Shown here piece by piece: positions 52,466-63,504 of a stretch of 64,000 nucleotides of DNA. The notes beneath the pieces are model-generated. The model had not been told where the DNA came from, searched no databases, and saw only the letters and a program-made list of their open reading frames with translations. The stretch spans positions 1 to 64,000 of the forward strand of contig NZ_JAPRAT010000016.1 in the NCBI RefSeq assembly GCF_026805325.1, written 5' to 3'. This DNA comes from Natronobacillus azotifigens (GTDB taxonomy: Bacteria > Bacillota > Bacilli > Bacillales > Amphibacillaceae). Every line of letters begins with the position of its first letter. Position 1 is the stretch's first letter. A program made the position numbers and the translations under genes.

Positions 52466-52828
52466 ATGTCAATTGAATTAACTACAAAAGATGGACGAGT
52501 AACAATCACCAATGAAGTTATTGCGACAGTTGCTGGTGGTGCAGCAATTGAATGTTATGGAATAGTTGGTATGGCTTCAAAAAACCAGCTGAAAGATGGC
52601 ATAGCAGAAATATTGCGTAAAGAAAATTTTGCTAAGGGTGTTGTTGTAAAGCAAGAAGGTGACGAGATTACCATCGATATGTATATTATTGTTAGTTATG
52701 GAACGAAAATTTCGGAGATCGCACACAATGTCCAATCACAAGTTAAATATACACTAGATAAAACGTTGGGGTTACCAATTAACGCAGTAAATATCTTTAT
52801 CCAAGGTGTTCGTGTCCAGTCAGAATAA
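52466..52828 (+). CDS. yloU: Asp23/Gls24 family envelope stress protein YloU
   Basis: A 120-residue DUF322/Asp23 protein. The family core is ITNEVIATVAGGAAIECYGI and MYIIVSYGTKISEIAHNVQ. Members lie at the membrane and are linked to envelope stress. AAGGAGG precedes ATG. It pairs with the downstream fakA-type gene, a widely conserved arrangement. Confidence 0.93.
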   Translation: MSIELTTKDGRVTITNEVIATVAGGAAIECYGIVGMASKNQLKDGIAEILRKENFAKGVVVKQEGDEITIDMYIIVSYGTKISEIAHNVQSQVKYTLDKTLGLPINAVNIFIQGVRVQSE

Positions 52829-52889
52829 TTGACGTTAATCCACTAAAATTGCTTGGATTTTTGCTGAGGAAATAAGGGAGGAAGTTGTT

Positions 52890-54554
52890 GTGGTAGTATC
52901 AAAGATAGAAGGTACTAAGTTTGCAGAGATGATTTTACTTGGTGCTAATCATCTGACGAATAATGCAAACATGATTGATGCATTAAATGTATTTCCAGTT
53001 CCAGATGGTGATACGGGTACAAATATGAATTTGTCGATGACATCAGGAGCAAATGAAGTGAAAAATCTTTCAAAAGGTACTGTTAGTGAAGTAGCAGAAG
53101 CATTCGCTAAAGGTTTACTTATGGGGGCGAGAGGGAATTCTGGGGTTATTTTGTCTCAGTTGTTTCGGGGTTTTTCTAAAGGTCTGAATGGAGCTAAGGA
53201 AATAGGACCTGTTGAATTTGCGGCTGCACTACAAGGTGGGGTTAGTACAGCTTATAAGGCTGTTATTAAACCTGTAGAGGGAACAATTTTAACTGTTGCA
53301 AAAGATACGGCAAATCAAGCAGAAAAAATTGCGAATTCTGCAAACGATATGGTTGACTTTATGGAAAAAGTAGTGATTGAATCGAAAAAATCATTAGCAC
53401 ACACACCTGAACTATTGCCAGTACTTAAAGAAGTTGGAGTAGTGGATAGTGGTGGACAAGGATTAGTGATCATATATGAAGGTTTCTTAGCATCCTTGAA
53501 AGGTGAAGCATTACCGGAATCAAACGAAACGGTTCAAATGGATGATATGGTAAATGCAGAACATCATAAATCCGCTCAAGACTTTATGTCAACGGAGGAT
53601 ATTGAATTTGGTTATTGTACAGAATTCATGGTGAAATTTGAATCAGATAAATTGGAAGAACATCCATATGATGAAGAGGTATTTCGACAAGAGTTGAGTG
53701 AATTAGGAGATTCTTTGTTGGTTGTTTCTGATGATGAAGTGGTTAAAGTGCACGTACACGTGGAATATCCTGGTCAAGCGCTTAATTTAGGTCAACGTTT
53801 TGGTAGTTTTATCAGTTTGAAGGTAGAAAACATGCGTGAACAACACACTTCTATCGTTGGTAACAAAAATGAGTCACCAAAAAAGCCAGCAGAAAAACAA
53901 GATTTTGCCATTGTTTCTGTAGCAATGGGAGATGGTATTGAAGAATTGCTGAAAAGTCTTGGTGCCACTGTTGTTTTACAAGGTGGTCAAACCATGAATC
54001 CAAGCACTCAAGACATTACAAAAGCCATTGAAAAAGCAAATGCTAAAAAGACGATTATTTTACCAAATAATAAAAACATCATAATGGCTGCTGAACAAGC
54101 AGCAGAATTAAGTGAAGGTGAAGTTGTTGTGGTACCTTCAAAAACAATTCCTCAAGGGATGAGTGCACTACTTGCTTTTCGTCCTGAAGAGACGTTACAG
54201 ACAAACAAAGAAAATATGATAGAAGCGTCTAGTCTTGTTAAGACTGGTCAAATCACCTATGCGGTTAGAGATACTCAGATTGATGGATTAACGATTGAAA
54301 ATGGCAATTTCATGGGGCTGGCTGATGGTAAAATAAAGGCCACTGATCCGGATAAAATGCAAGTAGCTAAGCAGTTAATTGCTGAATTGATTACGGACGA
54401 TGAGGAAATTATCACAATATTGCAAGGCGAAGATGCATCTGATGAAGAAACTTCAGGGATAGTGGAGTATATAGAAAATGAGTACGAAGATATAGAAGTA
54501 GAAGTACACAAAGGAAATCAACCTATTTATTCTTATATATTTTCATTAGAATAA
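52890..54554 (+). CDS. fakA: Fatty acid kinase catalytic subunit FakA (YloV, DAK2 domain)
   Basis: A 554-residue kinase that phosphorylates fatty acids delivered by FakB proteins, giving acyl phosphate for PlsX/PlsY phospholipid synthesis. The N-terminal DhaL-like nucleotide domain has FPVPDGDTGTNMNLS and GARGNSGVILSQLFRG. A middle domain with EFGYCTEFMVKF and a C-terminal DegV-like domain follow. GTG 52890 lies after GGGAGG. Its link to PlsX (59677) is functional, not positional. Confidence 0.93.
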   Translation: MVVSKIEGTKFAEMILLGANHLTNNANMIDALNVFPVPDGDTGTNMNLSMTSGANEVKNLSKGTVSEVAEAFAKGLLMGARGNSGVILSQLFRGFSKGLNGAKEIGPVEFAAALQGGVSTAYKAVIKPVEGTILTVAKDTANQAEKIANSANDMVDFMEKVVIESKKSLAHTPELLPVLKEVGVVDSGGQGLVIIYEGFLASLKGEALPESNETVQMDDMVNAEHHKSAQDFMSTEDIEFGYCTEFMVKFESDKLEEHPYDEEVFRQELSELGDSLLVVSDDEVVKVHVHVEYPGQALNLGQRFGSFISLKVENMREQHTSIVGNKNESPKKPAEKQDFAIVSVAMGDGIEELLKSLGATVVLQGGQTMNPSTQDITKAIEKANAKKTIILPNNKNIIMAAEQAAELSEGEVVVVPSKTIPQGMSALLAFRPEETLQTNKENMIEASSLVKTGQITYAVRDTQIDGLTIENGNFMGLADGKIKATDPDKMQVAKQLIAELITDDEEIITILQGEDASDEETSGIVEYIENEYEDIEVEVHKGNQPIYSYIFSLE

Positions 54555-54573
54555 GAATTGAGGTTGTATAATA

Positions 54574-54613
54574 AATAGCGTCGGTGAGTAAATCTCACGG
54601 ACGCTATTTTTCA
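54574..54613 (+). terminator. Intrinsic terminator after fakA
   Basis: AATAGCGTC plus GTGAG pairs with CTCAC plus GACGCTATT around a short loop, followed by TTT. Confidence 0.85.
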
Positions 54614-54660
54614 TGACAAATCAAATGAAACTCTCTTTAAAAACTCTCGTTAAAGAATAG

Positions 54661-55150
54661 TTTCTGTAAATTGTGCATTAATGGACAGCTTTTATTCCGC
54701 TCCTCAAATGAAATTGACTCCCTTTCCGCAGGGCGCGGCTTCAGCTAACTCGGAAGAAATACACTTCCGAGTTAGCTGAAGCTCTCGCTTTTCCTGCTGG
54801 AGTGTCGCCAATTTTATTTGATACGCTTGATGAAGGTTTTTAATCAAATTACCGCATGATTGGTGGATTATAGATAAAAAAGTGTCTCAAGAATTTCTCT
54901 ATACAAATTGCATGTAGATTAAAACAAAGACAACATCATTTGATTGTCTGCCTATACACTATCACTAACTAGCGAAGTAAACAAAGGCTTGACACTCCTA
55001 CGGGAACAGTACGAGCTGAAGATCCACTTCTCCAAGTGGTTTTTCTTGGAGAAGTTAGCTGAAGCCGTACCCGTGGAAAGGGAAAGCCTTGGTTTACGTA
55101 GCGAGATAGGAGCACTTACTGCGCTGTTTGTGTCAACTGTAATTTTTGAA
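54661..55150. repeat. Composite inverted-repeat element, copy B
   Basis: The left sub-element holds a perfect 19-bp stem, GCTTCAGCTAACTCGGAAG (54738-54756) with its complement at 54764-54782, and a 7-base loop. The right sub-element holds an 11-bp stem, ACTTCTCCAAG (55026-55036) with CTTGGAGAAGT (55045-55055), and reads GACACTCCTACGGGA, GATCCACTT, AAGTTAGCTGAAGC. The two face away from each other. Flanks match copy A. The gene-free stretch runs from 54555 to 55354; 55151-55340 shows nothing I recognise. Confidence 0.72.
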
Positions 55151-55354
55151 AAGCTGAATTTTTCTTGAAAGTGTTTATAAAAAAAGGTTTATAAAGTTCG
55201 AATAAATAACTCAAATATTATCTAAAAAAGATTGTAATATTAACTTCTCAAACGCTTGATTATCATTAACAAAAATGAAACGATAGAAAGAGTAGCCTTG
55301 GCTAACAATATTAAAGGGAACGATCCCAAAGTAAAAAAATAATGAGGTGATTTT

Positions 55355-56020
55355 TTGGTTAAATATAATTCTGTATTTGATATTATCGGACCAGTTATGA
55401 TTGGACCATCAAGTTCACATACCGCAGGAGCGGTTAAGATCGGTAGGGCAGCACGTCACTTGTTTGGTGGAAATCCAGTTTTTGCAGACATTCATTTTTA
55501 TGGATCCTTTGCTAAGACTTACCGTGGACATGGAACTGATGTTGCAATTGTTGCGGGTTTACTAGATCTTGACACAGATGATCAAAGGATTCCTAATGCC
55601 TTTCAGTTAGCTGAAGAACAAGGGTTGAAGTTCCATTTTATTGAAGAGAATACTGCTGTTAATCATCCGAATACTGTTAGAATAAAAGTGAGTGACGGAA
55701 AGGAAAGTTTAGAACTAGTCGGTATTTCAGTTGGTGGTGGTAAAGTAGAGATAACAGAATTAAATGGTTTTAATTTACACCTTTCAGGAAACCACCCTGC
55801 TGTATTGATTATGCATAACGATCGTTTTGGTGCCATTGCTTCTGTGACAAAGATATTAGCAAAACATGAAATAAATATTGGTCGTATGGAAGTTGCTCGC
55901 AAAGATATAGGTAAAGAAGCATTGATGACTATCGAAATGGATCAAAAAATAGATATAGAAGTAGAGAAAGAATTAAGAAAAGCCAAACATATTCTTAAAA
56001 TTGCTAAAATTGTTGATTAA
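55355..56020 (+). CDS. sdaAB: L-serine dehydratase, iron-sulfur-dependent, beta subunit
   Basis: A 221-residue subunit of the two-chain serine dehydratase that deaminates L-serine to pyruvate. The N-terminal substrate segment is IGPVMIGPSSSHTAGAVKIG. The C-terminal ACT domain (AIASVTKILAKHEINIGRME) may bind serine. TTG 55355 lies after GAGGTGAT. The alpha subunit gene follows by 45 bases. Confidence 0.95.
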   Translation: MVKYNSVFDIIGPVMIGPSSSHTAGAVKIGRAARHLFGGNPVFADIHFYGSFAKTYRGHGTDVAIVAGLLDLDTDDQRIPNAFQLAEEQGLKFHFIEENTAVNHPNTVRIKVSDGKESLELVGISVGGGKVEITELNGFNLHLSGNHPAVLIMHNDRFGAIASVTKILAKHEINIGRMEVARKDIGKEALMTIEMDQKIDIEVEKELRKAKHILKIAKIVD

Positions 56021-56065
56021 TTCACTTTATGCTTAAAAGAAAATGATATATGTGGAGGGAAGCGT

Positions 56066-56950
56066 ATGTTTCGTACTGTCGCAGAATTATTGGAAAAGAC
56101 AAAGAAAGATAACCAATCGATTGCAGAAGTGATGATTTTTCAAGAAATGGACCTGCATGATCAATCAAAAGAAGAAATCATCAATCGTATGGATAAAAAT
56201 CTATCCGTAATGGAGCAAGCAATTGAGCGGGGATTAAAAGGAGTGCAATCACATTCTGGTTTAACTGGTGGTGATGCACTACTTTTGCAAAAATATCTCG
56301 AGACAAATGAACCATTATCAGGTACATTATTATTAGATGCTGTAAGTAAAGCTATTGCAACAAATGAGGTAAATGCAGCAATGGGGATTATTTGTGCTAC
56401 ACCCACTGCTGGAAGTGCTGGTTGTGTCCCAGGTGCCTTATTTTCAGTGAAAGAGCGGCTAAACCCAACGAGAGAGCAGATGATTAATTTTCTGTTTACT
56501 GCCGGTGCATTTGGATTTGTCGTTGCGAATAATGCTTTTATTTCTGGAGCGGCAGGTGGATGTCAAGCGGAGGTTGGTTCCGCAGCGGCAATGGCTGCTG
56601 CAGCAGTAGTTGAAATGGCAGGAGGCACTCCACAACAAAGTGCAGATGCATTTGCGATTACGTTAAAAAACATGCTAGGGTTAGTTTGTGATCCTGTCGC
56701 AGGCTTAGTAGAAGTTCCTTGTGTAAAACGAAATGCTATTGGTACTTCAAATGCCATTGTGTCTGCTGATATGGCATTGGCAGGCGTAGTAAGTAAAATA
56801 CCATGTGATGAAGTAATTGGGGCAATGTATCGTATTGGAAAACAAATGCCAAGTTCATTGCGGGAAACAGCGGAAGGAGGATTAGCTGCAACTCCAACTG
56901 GAAAAGCAATAGCAGCTAAGTATTATCGTAATTCAGAAGAGGATGTGTAA
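56066..56950 (+). CDS. sdaAA: L-serine dehydratase, iron-sulfur-dependent, alpha subunit
   Basis: A 294-residue catalytic subunit with a 4Fe-4S cluster. Cluster and active-site cysteines are seen in GIICATPTAGSAGCVPGALF, AAGGCQAEVGSAAAMAAAA and GLVCDPVAGLVEVPCVKRN. GGAGGG precedes ATG. It follows sdaAB as in B. subtilis. Confidence 0.96.
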   Translation: MFRTVAELLEKTKKDNQSIAEVMIFQEMDLHDQSKEEIINRMDKNLSVMEQAIERGLKGVQSHSGLTGGDALLLQKYLETNEPLSGTLLLDAVSKAIATNEVNAAMGIICATPTAGSAGCVPGALFSVKERLNPTREQMINFLFTAGAFGFVVANNAFISGAAGGCQAEVGSAAAMAAAAVVEMAGGTPQQSADAFAITLKNMLGLVCDPVAGLVEVPCVKRNAIGTSNAIVSADMALAGVVSKIPCDEVIGAMYRIGKQMPSSLRETAEGGLAATPTGKAIAAKYYRNSEEDV

Positions 56951-56955
56951 GAAAA

Positions 56956-58992
56956 GTGATAGAACGATCGGTTGATAACATTAAAGGTGTAGGACCTGCT
57001 CTGCAGGAGCAGTTAGAAACATTAAATATATTTACTGTAGAGGATCTTTTATTTTTCTTTCCTTCTCGGTATGATAATTATCAAGTTAAGCCACTTAATG
57101 AACTTATTCATGATGAAAAAGCAACGATAGAAGGGGAAGTTATTGGCGAGCCGATCGTAACTTATTATGGTCCAAAAAAATCTCGATTAACGGTTCATGT
57201 ACAAGTTGAACAGGTAGTGATAAAAGCAATTATGTTTAATCGAGCGTTTGCAAAAAAACATTTGCAACCTGGAGAAATGGTCACATTAACTGGAAAATGG
57301 GATCAACATCGGTTGCAGATAACCGTCACTCATTATAAAAAAGGACAAGCGAATGTAGAAGAACCAATTCAACCGGTATATTCTTTAAAACAAGTAATAA
57401 AATCGACGACTTTTAAAAAAGCAGTTCATCAAGCACTTGAACAATACTATGCTGACATTGTAGAAATACTTCCAGATGAATTTTTAACAGAATATAAGTT
57501 ATTGAATCGTCGTGATGCAATAAAGGAAATACATTTTCCGAGTGAATTTGAAATGGTAAAACAAGCAAAAAGAAGGATGATCTATGAAGAACTTTTGCTG
57601 TTTCAACTGAAAATGCAACAATTGCGAAAGCTAAATCGGGAAAGAACGACTGGAAATAGCCAACAGTATCATCAAGAAAAAGTAACGAATTTCATTCAGT
57701 TATTGCCATTTGAATTAACGCAGGCTCAACAACGATCTTTAAGTGAAATTTTAACCGATTTGAAATCTCCTTATCGGATGCATCGGTTGTTACAAGGAGA
57801 CGTTGGGTCAGGGAAAACAGCAGTTGCTGCCATTATTCTCTATGCTTCCATTACAGCTGGAAACCAAGGGGCACTGATGGTTCCAACTGAAATATTAGCC
57901 GAACAACACTATCAATCCTTTGTTGGGTTATTTGCTGACTTTGGAAATGTGGAATTGTTAACTGGTTCGATTAAAGGGAAAAAGCGAAAGGAATCTTTGC
58001 AAAGACTACAAAATGGGCAAATCGATATTCTGATTGGAACGCATGCACTAATCCAAGATGAGGTTCATTTTGCTAAGCTAGGCACAGTTGTTGTTGATGA
58101 ACAGCACCGATTTGGAGTAAACCAGCGAAAAGCATTGCGTGCAAAAGGCATGGATCCAGATGTATTATTTATGACGGCAACACCAATTCCTAGAACGCTT
58201 GCAATCACTAGTTATGGTGATATGGATGTTTCTCAAATTGATCAGATGCCAATTGGTAGAAAACCAATTGAAACTTTTTGGGTAAAAGAATCGATGTTAC
58301 CACGTATTTTACGATTTATTGAAAAAGAAATTAATCAAGGACATCAGGCGTACGTTATCTGTCCATTAATTGAAGAATCCGAAAAATTAGATATTCAAAA
58401 TGCTGTTGAATTATATCATCAGTTGCAAACAACATTGGACAATAAAATTAATGTTGGTTTATTACATGGTAGACTTTCAAACGAAGAAAAAGAGATCGTG
58501 ATGCAACAGTATGCAAATAATGAACTACAAGTACTTGTAGCGACAACTGTTGTGGAGGTAGGTGTGAATGTACCAAACGCAACCGTAATGGTAGTTTATG
58601 ACGCGGAGCGATTCGGGTTATCTCAATTACACCAATTAAGGGGGAGAGTAGGTCGAAGTGACGTCCAGAGCTATTGTATCTTAATTGCCGATCCAAAAGG
58701 AGATATAGGGAAAGAGCGGATGCGCATCATGACGGAAACAACAAATGGTTTTGAGTTAGCTGAACAGGATTTAGAATTACGTGGCCCGGGTGATTTTTTT
58801 GGAAAAAAACAGAGTGGATTACCAGAGTTTCAACTTGCAGATATTGTTCATGATTATCGTGCATTAGAAACTGCCCGTAATGACGCGCAGACAATAATAT
58901 ATGATGAAAAACTAGAAAATGACCCTAAATACCAAGCATTGAAAAGCTACCTCGAAAAGGAACTCATGGAAAAAAGCACGTCTTTGGATTAA
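56956..58992 (+). CDS. recG: ATP-dependent DNA helicase RecG
   Basis: A 678-residue superfamily 2 helicase that remodels stalled forks and Holliday junctions. The N-terminal wedge (OB) domain is about residues 1-170. Walker A is [13 protein letters not shown], Walker B DEQHRFG, motif [13 protein letters not shown], and motif [19 protein letters not shown] 56956 lies five bases after sdaAA. Confidence 0.97.
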   Translation: MIERSVDNIKGVGPALQEQLETLNIFTVEDLLFFFPSRYDNYQVKPLNELIHDEKATIEGEVIGEPIVTYYGPKKSRLTVHVQVEQVVIKAIMFNRAFAKKHLQPGEMVTLTGKWDQHRLQITVTHYKKGQANVEEPIQPVYSLKQVIKSTTFKKAVHQALEQYYADIVEILPDEFLTEYKLLNRRDAIKEIHFPSEFEMVKQAKRRMIYEELLLFQLKMQQLRKLNRERTTGNSQQYHQEKVTNFIQLLPFELTQAQQRSLSEILTDLKSPYRMHRLLQGDVGSGKTAVAAIILYASITAGNQGALMVPTEILAEQHYQSFVGLFADFGNVELLTGSIKGKKRKESLQRLQNGQIDILIGTHALIQDEVHFAKLGTVVVDEQHRFGVNQRKALRAKGMDPDVLFMTATPIPRTLAITSYGDMDVSQIDQMPIGRKPIETFWVKESMLPRILRFIEKEINQGHQAYVICPLIEESEKLDIQNAVELYHQLQTTLDNKINVGLLHGRLSNEEKEIVMQQYANNELQVLVATTVVEVGVNVPNATVMVVYDAERFGLSQLHQLRGRVGRSDVQSYCILIADPKGDIGKERMRIMTETTNGFELAEQDLELRGPGDFFGKKQSGLPEFQLADIVHDYRALETARNDAQTIIYDEKLENDPKYQALKSYLEKELMEKSTSLD

Positions 58993-59000
58993 GAAGATGC

Positions 59001-59029
59001 TTGCATCTTTTATCTGTGTATTATATATT
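59001..59029 (+). promoter_or_regulatory. Sigma-A promoter of the fapR operon
   Basis: TTGCAT (59001-59006), 17-base spacer, TATATT (59024-59029). Transcription would start within or next to the FapR box. Confidence 0.65.
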
Positions 59030-59033
59030 ACTA

Positions 59034-59050
59034 TTAGTACCTAGTCTTAA
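59034..59050 (+). promoter_or_regulatory. FapR operator
   Basis: TTAGTACCTAGTCTTAA matches the FapR box of Bacillus lipid genes. It begins five bases after the -10, so bound FapR would block the promoter; malonyl-CoA releases it. Confidence 0.82.
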
Positions 59051-59099
59051 GGGGCGTTATTACATAAGTTTTACTGAAGAAAGAATGGGTGGTGGAACC

Positions 59100-59693
59100 G
59101 TGAAATTATCAAAAAAGGCTCGACAGGAACAACTTCGTACAAAAATAGAGGAGATGCCTTTTATTACAGATGAGGCATTAGCGCAACAGTTTGGTGTGAG
59201 TATTCAAACCATTCGTCTCGATCGAATGGAGTTGTCGATACCGGAGTTAAGGGAACGAATTAAATCGGTAGCTACAGACCAGTGGAATGAAACAGTAAAA
59301 GCGCTGCCAATTGATGAAGTAATTGGTGAGATTATTGACCTTGAATTAGACCAACGTGCAATCTCCATATTAGACATAAGAAACGAGCACGTTTTTTCCA
59401 GAAATGACATTGCGAGAGGGCATCATTTATTCGCACAAGCAAACTCGTTAGCAGTTGCAGTCATTGATGATGAATTGGCCTTGACTGCAAAAGCAGAGAT
59501 TAAATTTTCAAGACAAGTGAAACAAGGAGAGCGTGTCATTGCTAAAGCAACTGTCTTGGGGACAGACCGTAAACAACGAACAACCGTCCAAGTAGATAGT
59601 TTTGTGGAAAATGAAGTTGTGTTCTCTGGAAGTTTTCTTATGTTTCGATCTACAGAAAATAAGGGGGAGTTGCAAGATGAAAATAGTAATTGA
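59100..59693 (+). CDS. fapR: Transcription factor FapR (fatty acid and phospholipid biosynthesis regulator)
   Basis: A 197-residue repressor of lipid synthesis genes. The N-terminal helix-turn-helix is [20 protein letters not shown]. The C-terminal hot-dog thioesterase-like domain binds malonyl-CoA and shows [20 protein letters not shown] and [23 protein letters not shown] 59100 gives the family N-terminus ([11 protein letters not shown]). The promoter and FapR box lie between recG and this start. plsX begins 17 bases before its end. Confidence 0.96.
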   Translation: MKLSKKARQEQLRTKIEEMPFITDEALAQQFGVSIQTIRLDRMELSIPELRERIKSVATDQWNETVKALPIDEVIGEIIDLELDQRAISILDIRNEHVFSRNDIARGHHLFAQANSLAVAVIDDELALTAKAEIKFSRQVKQGERVIAKATVLGTDRKQRTTVQVDSFVENEVVFSGSFLMFRSTENKGELQDENSN

Positions 59694-60678
59694 TGCTATG
59701 GGCGGTGACCATGCTCCAAAAGCTGTAGTAGAAGGTGCTATCGAAGCAGTAAAGAGTATCGATCAACTGGAAGTGATTTTAGTCGGTGATGAAGCAAAGA
59801 TAAAAGAACATCTTTCTGACCAAACAAATATTACAATTATACATACAACGACTGTTATTACTGGGGATGACGAACCTGTCCGTGCAGTACGTCGAAAAAA
59901 AGATGCATCGATGGTATTAATGGCAAACGAAGTAAAAGAAGGGCGAGCTGATGCATGTATATCTGCTGGGAACACAGGTGCGTTAATGAGTGCAGGTTTG
60001 TTTCAAGTAGGACGTATTAAAGGAATAGAACGTCCTGCACTTAGCCCTACTTTACCTACAACCGATCAAAGAGGGTTTTTATTATTAGATGTTGGAGCGA
60101 ATATGGATGCGAAACCAAAGCATCTCGTTCAATATGCGATTATGGGCTCTATCTATAGTGAAAAAGTTCGTGAAATAAAGAAACCACGAGTGGGCTTGTT
60201 GAATGTCGGCACGGAAAATGGAAAAGGGAATGAATTAACAAAACAGGCATTTTCTTTATTAGAGGAAGCGCCGATCCATTTTATCGGAAATGTGGAATCA
60301 AGAGATTTACTTGAAGGTGTAGCTGATGTCGTTGTAACAGACGGATTTAGTGGGAATATTGCGTTAAAGACAGTGGAAGGCACCGCATTAACAATGTTTT
60401 CTATGCTGAAGAAACCCCTGATGTCTAGCCTGAAAACTAAATTAGCGGCAAGTGTGATTAAATCAGATCTTAAACAACTAAAGAATCAACTAGACTATGC
60501 TGAACATGGTGGAGCAGGATTGTTCGGTTTAGCAGCCCCTGTTATAAAAGCACATGGATCCTCAAATGGACGTGCGATCTATAGCGCAATCAAACAGGCA
60601 TGTTACATGGTGGAGAATGATGTAACCAAAACTATCGAAGAGACAGTAGCCTTGATGAAAGATGGTGAGGAGGAATAA
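59677..60678 (+). CDS. plsX: Phosphate acyltransferase PlsX
   Basis: A 333-residue peripheral membrane enzyme that makes acyl phosphate from acyl-ACP for phospholipid synthesis. [20 protein letters not shown] and GAMMSAG-like [15 protein letters not shown] are family segments; [17 protein letters not shown] is the third. ATG 59677 follows GGGGGAG inside the fapR end. It also uses acyl phosphate chemistry linked to FakA. Confidence 0.96.
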   Translation: MKIVIDAMGGDHAPKAVVEGAIEAVKSIDQLEVILVGDEAKIKEHLSDQTNITIIHTTTVITGDDEPVRAVRRKKDASMVLMANEVKEGRADACISAGNTGALMSAGLFQVGRIKGIERPALSPTLPTTDQRGFLLLDVGANMDAKPKHLVQYAIMGSIYSEKVREIKKPRVGLLNVGTENGKGNELTKQAFSLLEEAPIHFIGNVESRDLLEGVADVVVTDGFSGNIALKTVEGTALTMFSMLKKPLMSSLKTKLAASVIKSDLKQLKNQLDYAEHGGAGLFGLAAPVIKAHGSSNGRAIYSAIKQACYMVENDVTKTIEETVALMKDGEEE

Positions 60679-60679
60679 T

Positions 60680-61627
60680 ATGAAGCGAGTAGCTTTTATT
60701 TACCCCGGACAGGGTTCGCAACAAGTGGGTATGGGAAAAGAATTGTTAGAAACATACTCATTAGTTAAAGCGTTGTTTGATCAGGCAGATCAAGCTTTGC
60801 AAACTCCGTTGAGTGAGTTAATGCTTCAAGGCCCTGAAGAACAGTTGACAGAAACAAGGAATGCTCAACCAGCTTTACTATTGATGAGTACTGCTGTTAC
60901 GAAGGTATTAGCAGATCAGAACATTGTACCAGATGCAGTTGCGGGACATAGTTTAGGTGAGTATAGTGCGTTAGTAGCGGCAGGTGTCTTTGAATGGACG
61001 GATGCATTGCAGTTAGTACAAAAACGTGGAGAATTAATGGAACAAGCATATCCTGCAGGAGCAGGTGCAATGGCAGCGGTTCTAGGTATGGAACAACATG
61101 TTTTAGAACAGCACTTACAAAAAATCACGGAAGAAACAAACGAACCGCTTGAAATCGCTAACTTAAACTGTCCTGGACAAATTGTAATCTCTGGAACAAA
61201 GTTGTCGGTGGAGACAGCTGCTGAAACATTAAAAGAGGCAGGTGCAAAGCGAGTTATTCTACTAAATGTTAGTGGTCCTTTTCATTCTTCCTTAATGAAG
61301 AAAGCAGCCGATGAGTTTACTAATCAATTGGAAAACGTGAATATTTCTGATGCCCAATTACCTTTCTATGCAAATGTTACAGCGAATATAGCTCAAGATA
61401 AAGAAGAAATCAAACAGTTACTTGTTAAACAACTATATTCAACGGTGAGATTTCAAGAAATTATTGAACAATTACTTACTGAACAATACGATGCGATCGT
61501 TGAATTAGGGAACGGAAAAGTGCTAACTGGACTAGTAAAAAAAATAAATCGTAGAACAAAAACTTTTTCGATCCAAGATCCAGCTTCAGTGCAAGCATTT
61601 GTTGAATGGTATAAGGAGGAATCGTAA
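60680..61627 (+). CDS. fabD: Malonyl-CoA-acyl carrier protein transacylase
   Basis: A 315-residue enzyme that loads malonate on [20 protein letters not shown] opens the protein, the nucleophile serine is in [15 protein letters not shown], and the histidine is in [19 protein letters not shown] precedes ATG. It begins one base after plsX. Confidence 0.97.
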   Translation: MKRVAFIYPGQGSQQVGMGKELLETYSLVKALFDQADQALQTPLSELMLQGPEEQLTETRNAQPALLLMSTAVTKVLADQNIVPDAVAGHSLGEYSALVAAGVFEWTDALQLVQKRGELMEQAYPAGAGAMAAVLGMEQHVLEQHLQKITEETNEPLEIANLNCPGQIVISGTKLSVETAAETLKEAGAKRVILLNVSGPFHSSLMKKAADEFTNQLENVNISDAQLPFYANVTANIAQDKEEIKQLLVKQLYSTVRFQEIIEQLLTEQYDAIVELGNGKVLTGLVKKINRRTKTFSIQDPASVQAFVEWYKEES

Positions 61628-62367
61628 TGTTTTCAGAGAAAGTAGCATTAGTAACTGGAGGTTCGCGTGGAATTGGACGCGCAGTTGCGCTTGAACTCGC
61701 AAGAAACGGAGTCAAAGTAGCTGTTAACTTTGCAGGTAATGAAGAGAAAGCGCAAGAAGTAGTAGAAGAAATCGAAGCAATGGGCGTATCGGCAATTAAA
61801 ATTCAAGCGAATGTTAGTAGTGAGACAGAAGTAAAATCAATGATTAAGCAAGTAATTGATTCTTTCGGTCAATTAGATATCTTGGTTAATAATGCTGGGA
61901 TTACAAGAGATAATTTATTAATGCGGATGAAAGAAACAGAATTTGATGAAGTCATTCAAACAAATTTAAAAGGTGTATTTCTTTGTATGAAGGCTGTCAC
62001 TAGACAAATGATGAAGCAACGTAGTGGTAAAATAATCAATATCGCATCTGTTGTTGGCATCAGTGGTAATGCGGGACAAGCTAATTATGTTGCGGCAAAG
62101 GCTGGTGTAATTGGTATGACGAAAACCGCAGCAAAAGAATTAGCCCCAAGGAATATTTTAGTTAACGCTGTTGCACCAGGTTTCATTACAACAGATATGA
62201 CAGACCAATTGCCCGAAGAGATGCGTGAAGAGTTATTAAAAATGATTCCACTACAACGGCTTGGAGTTAGTGAGGATATTGCAAAAACAGTTCGTTTTCT
62301 AGCTTCAGAAGATGCAAATTATATTACAGGGCAAACTATACAAGTAGATGGTGGTATGGTAATGTAA
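61627..62367 (+). CDS. fabG: 3-oxoacyl-[acyl-carrier-protein] reductase
   Basis: A 246-residue short-chain dehydrogenase that reduces beta-ketoacyl-ACP with NADPH. The cofactor loop is [15 protein letters not shown]. The catalytic Ser-Tyr-Lys set is in [21 protein letters not shown]. The start overlaps the fabD stop by one base. Confidence 0.97.
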   Translation: MFSEKVALVTGGSRGIGRAVALELARNGVKVAVNFAGNEEKAQEVVEEIEAMGVSAIKIQANVSSETEVKSMIKQVIDSFGQLDILVNNAGITRDNLLMRMKETEFDEVIQTNLKGVFLCMKAVTRQMMKQRSGKIINIASVVGISGNAGQANYVAAKAGVIGMTKTAAKELAPRNILVNAVAPGFITTDMTDQLPEEMREELLKMIPLQRLGVSEDIAKTVRFLASEDANYITGQTIQVDGGMVM

Positions 62368-62402
62368 AAAAGCATATGTAACTTGAAAGGGGGTGAAAGG
62401 AA

Positions 62403-62636
62403 ATGGCAGATACTTTTGATCGTGTAAAGAAGATCGTCGTAGATCGTCTAGATGTTGAGGAAGAAAAAGTAACAATGGATGCTTCTTTTAAAGAAGATCT
62501 AGAAGCAGACTCATTAGACGTGGTTGAGCTTGTAATGGAACTTGAAGATGAGTTTGACATGGAAATCGCGGATGAGGAAGCTGAAAAAATTGAAACGGTA
62601 GGCGATGCTGTTACTTACATAGACAGCCAAGCTTAA
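62403..62636 (+). CDS. acpP: Acyl carrier protein
   Basis: A 77-residue acidic helical carrier. The phosphopantetheine serine is in [26 protein letters not shown] lies before ATG. It ends the fapR-plsX-fabD-fabG-acpP series. Confidence 0.98.
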   Translation: MADTFDRVKKIVVDRLDVEEEKVTMDASFKEDLEADSLDVVELVMELEDEFDMEIADEEAEKIETVGDAVTYIDSQA

Positions 62637-62645
62637 AATAGGAGA

Positions 62646-62673
62646 AAGTCTCGCCTAATTAGCGAGACTTTTG
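62646..62673 (+). terminator. Intrinsic terminator after acpP
   Basis: AAGTCTCGC pairs with GCGAGACTT around a 7-base loop, followed by TT. Confidence 0.8.
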
Positions 62674-62744
62674 CACTTTTTCATTACCATCGTTCGTGTT
62701 AGTATAGGGAGAAACAAATTGCCTAGTTAAGGAGGGGAAGAATA

Positions 62745-63443
62745 TTGGATTTTCAACCATTACAAAAACAATTAGCGATAACCTTTAACGATCAAACTAT
62801 TCTACAACAAGCATTTACCCATTCCTCCTATGTTAATGAACATAAAAACCGTATTTATCAAGACAATGAAAGACTCGAGTTTCTCGGAGATGCTGTATTA
62901 GAATTAGGGATATCTCAATATTTATATCGAAAGTATCCGAATAGAGCTGAAGGTGAATTAACTAAAATGCGCGCATCGATTGTTTGTGAACCAGCACTCG
63001 TGAGTTTTGCAACGGATCTTCATTTTGACCGTTATGTTTTGTTAGGAAAAGGAGAAGAACGAACGGGAGGAAGGAAACGACCGGCTCTATTAGCTGATGT
63101 ATTTGAGGCGTTTATTGGTGCACTTTATTTAGATCAAGGTTTTCAAGAAGTGATAAAATTCTTAGATCAGTATGTTTATCCGAAAATTGCAGATGGTGCT
63201 TTTTCTCATGCACTTGATTATAAGAGTCAATTGCAAGAGCTTATTCAACAAAATAAAGATGCAGTAATTGATTACGACATTGTTGCAGAAAATGGCCCCG
63301 CACATGACCGTGAGTTTGTAGCACATGTTCGAGTCAATCAAGAAATTAGTGGGATTGGAGAAGGGCGAACAAAAAAAGAAGCAGAACAACGGGCGGCGAA
63401 AAAAGCGTTGGATTATCACAAGAAGAAAAAAAGCCAAAAATAA
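62745..63443 (+). CDS. rnc: Ribonuclease III
   Basis: A 232-residue double-stranded RNA endonuclease for rRNA and mRNA processing. The catalytic signature is [17 protein letters not shown] and the second acidic pair is in [17 protein letters not shown]-terminal dsRNA-binding domain ([12 protein letters not shown] to [12 protein letters not shown]) is complete. TTG 62745 follows AAGGAGGGG. smc follows after an inserted antisense gene. Confidence 0.97.
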   Translation: MDFQPLQKQLAITFNDQTILQQAFTHSSYVNEHKNRIYQDNERLEFLGDAVLELGISQYLYRKYPNRAEGELTKMRASIVCEPALVSFATDLHFDRYVLLGKGEERTGGRKRPALLADVFEAFIGALYLDQGFQEVIKFLDQYVYPKIADGAFSHALDYKSQLQELIQQNKDAVIDYDIVAENGPAHDREFVAHVRVNQEISGIGEGRTKKEAEQRAAKKALDYHKKKKSQK

Positions 63444-63448
63444 ATGAA

Positions 63449-63492
63449 GCGTTGGCTAGTTTCTATGAAAAATTTCGTAAAAACGAGCCAAC
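63449..63492. terminator. Possible shared terminator between rnc and the DUF1128 gene
   Basis: CGTTGGCT (63449-63456) and AGCCAACG (63485-63492) pair around a 28-base region that holds a small nested hairpin (GAAAAATTTC). It lies between convergent genes. Confidence 0.5.
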
Positions 63493-63504
63493 GATTTCAA
63501 TGAA

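Noticed and set aside
54944..55168. 74-residue open frame on the + strand
   Set aside because: It lies inside the right palindrome of composite repeat copy B; the reading frame is a by-product of the repeat sequence.
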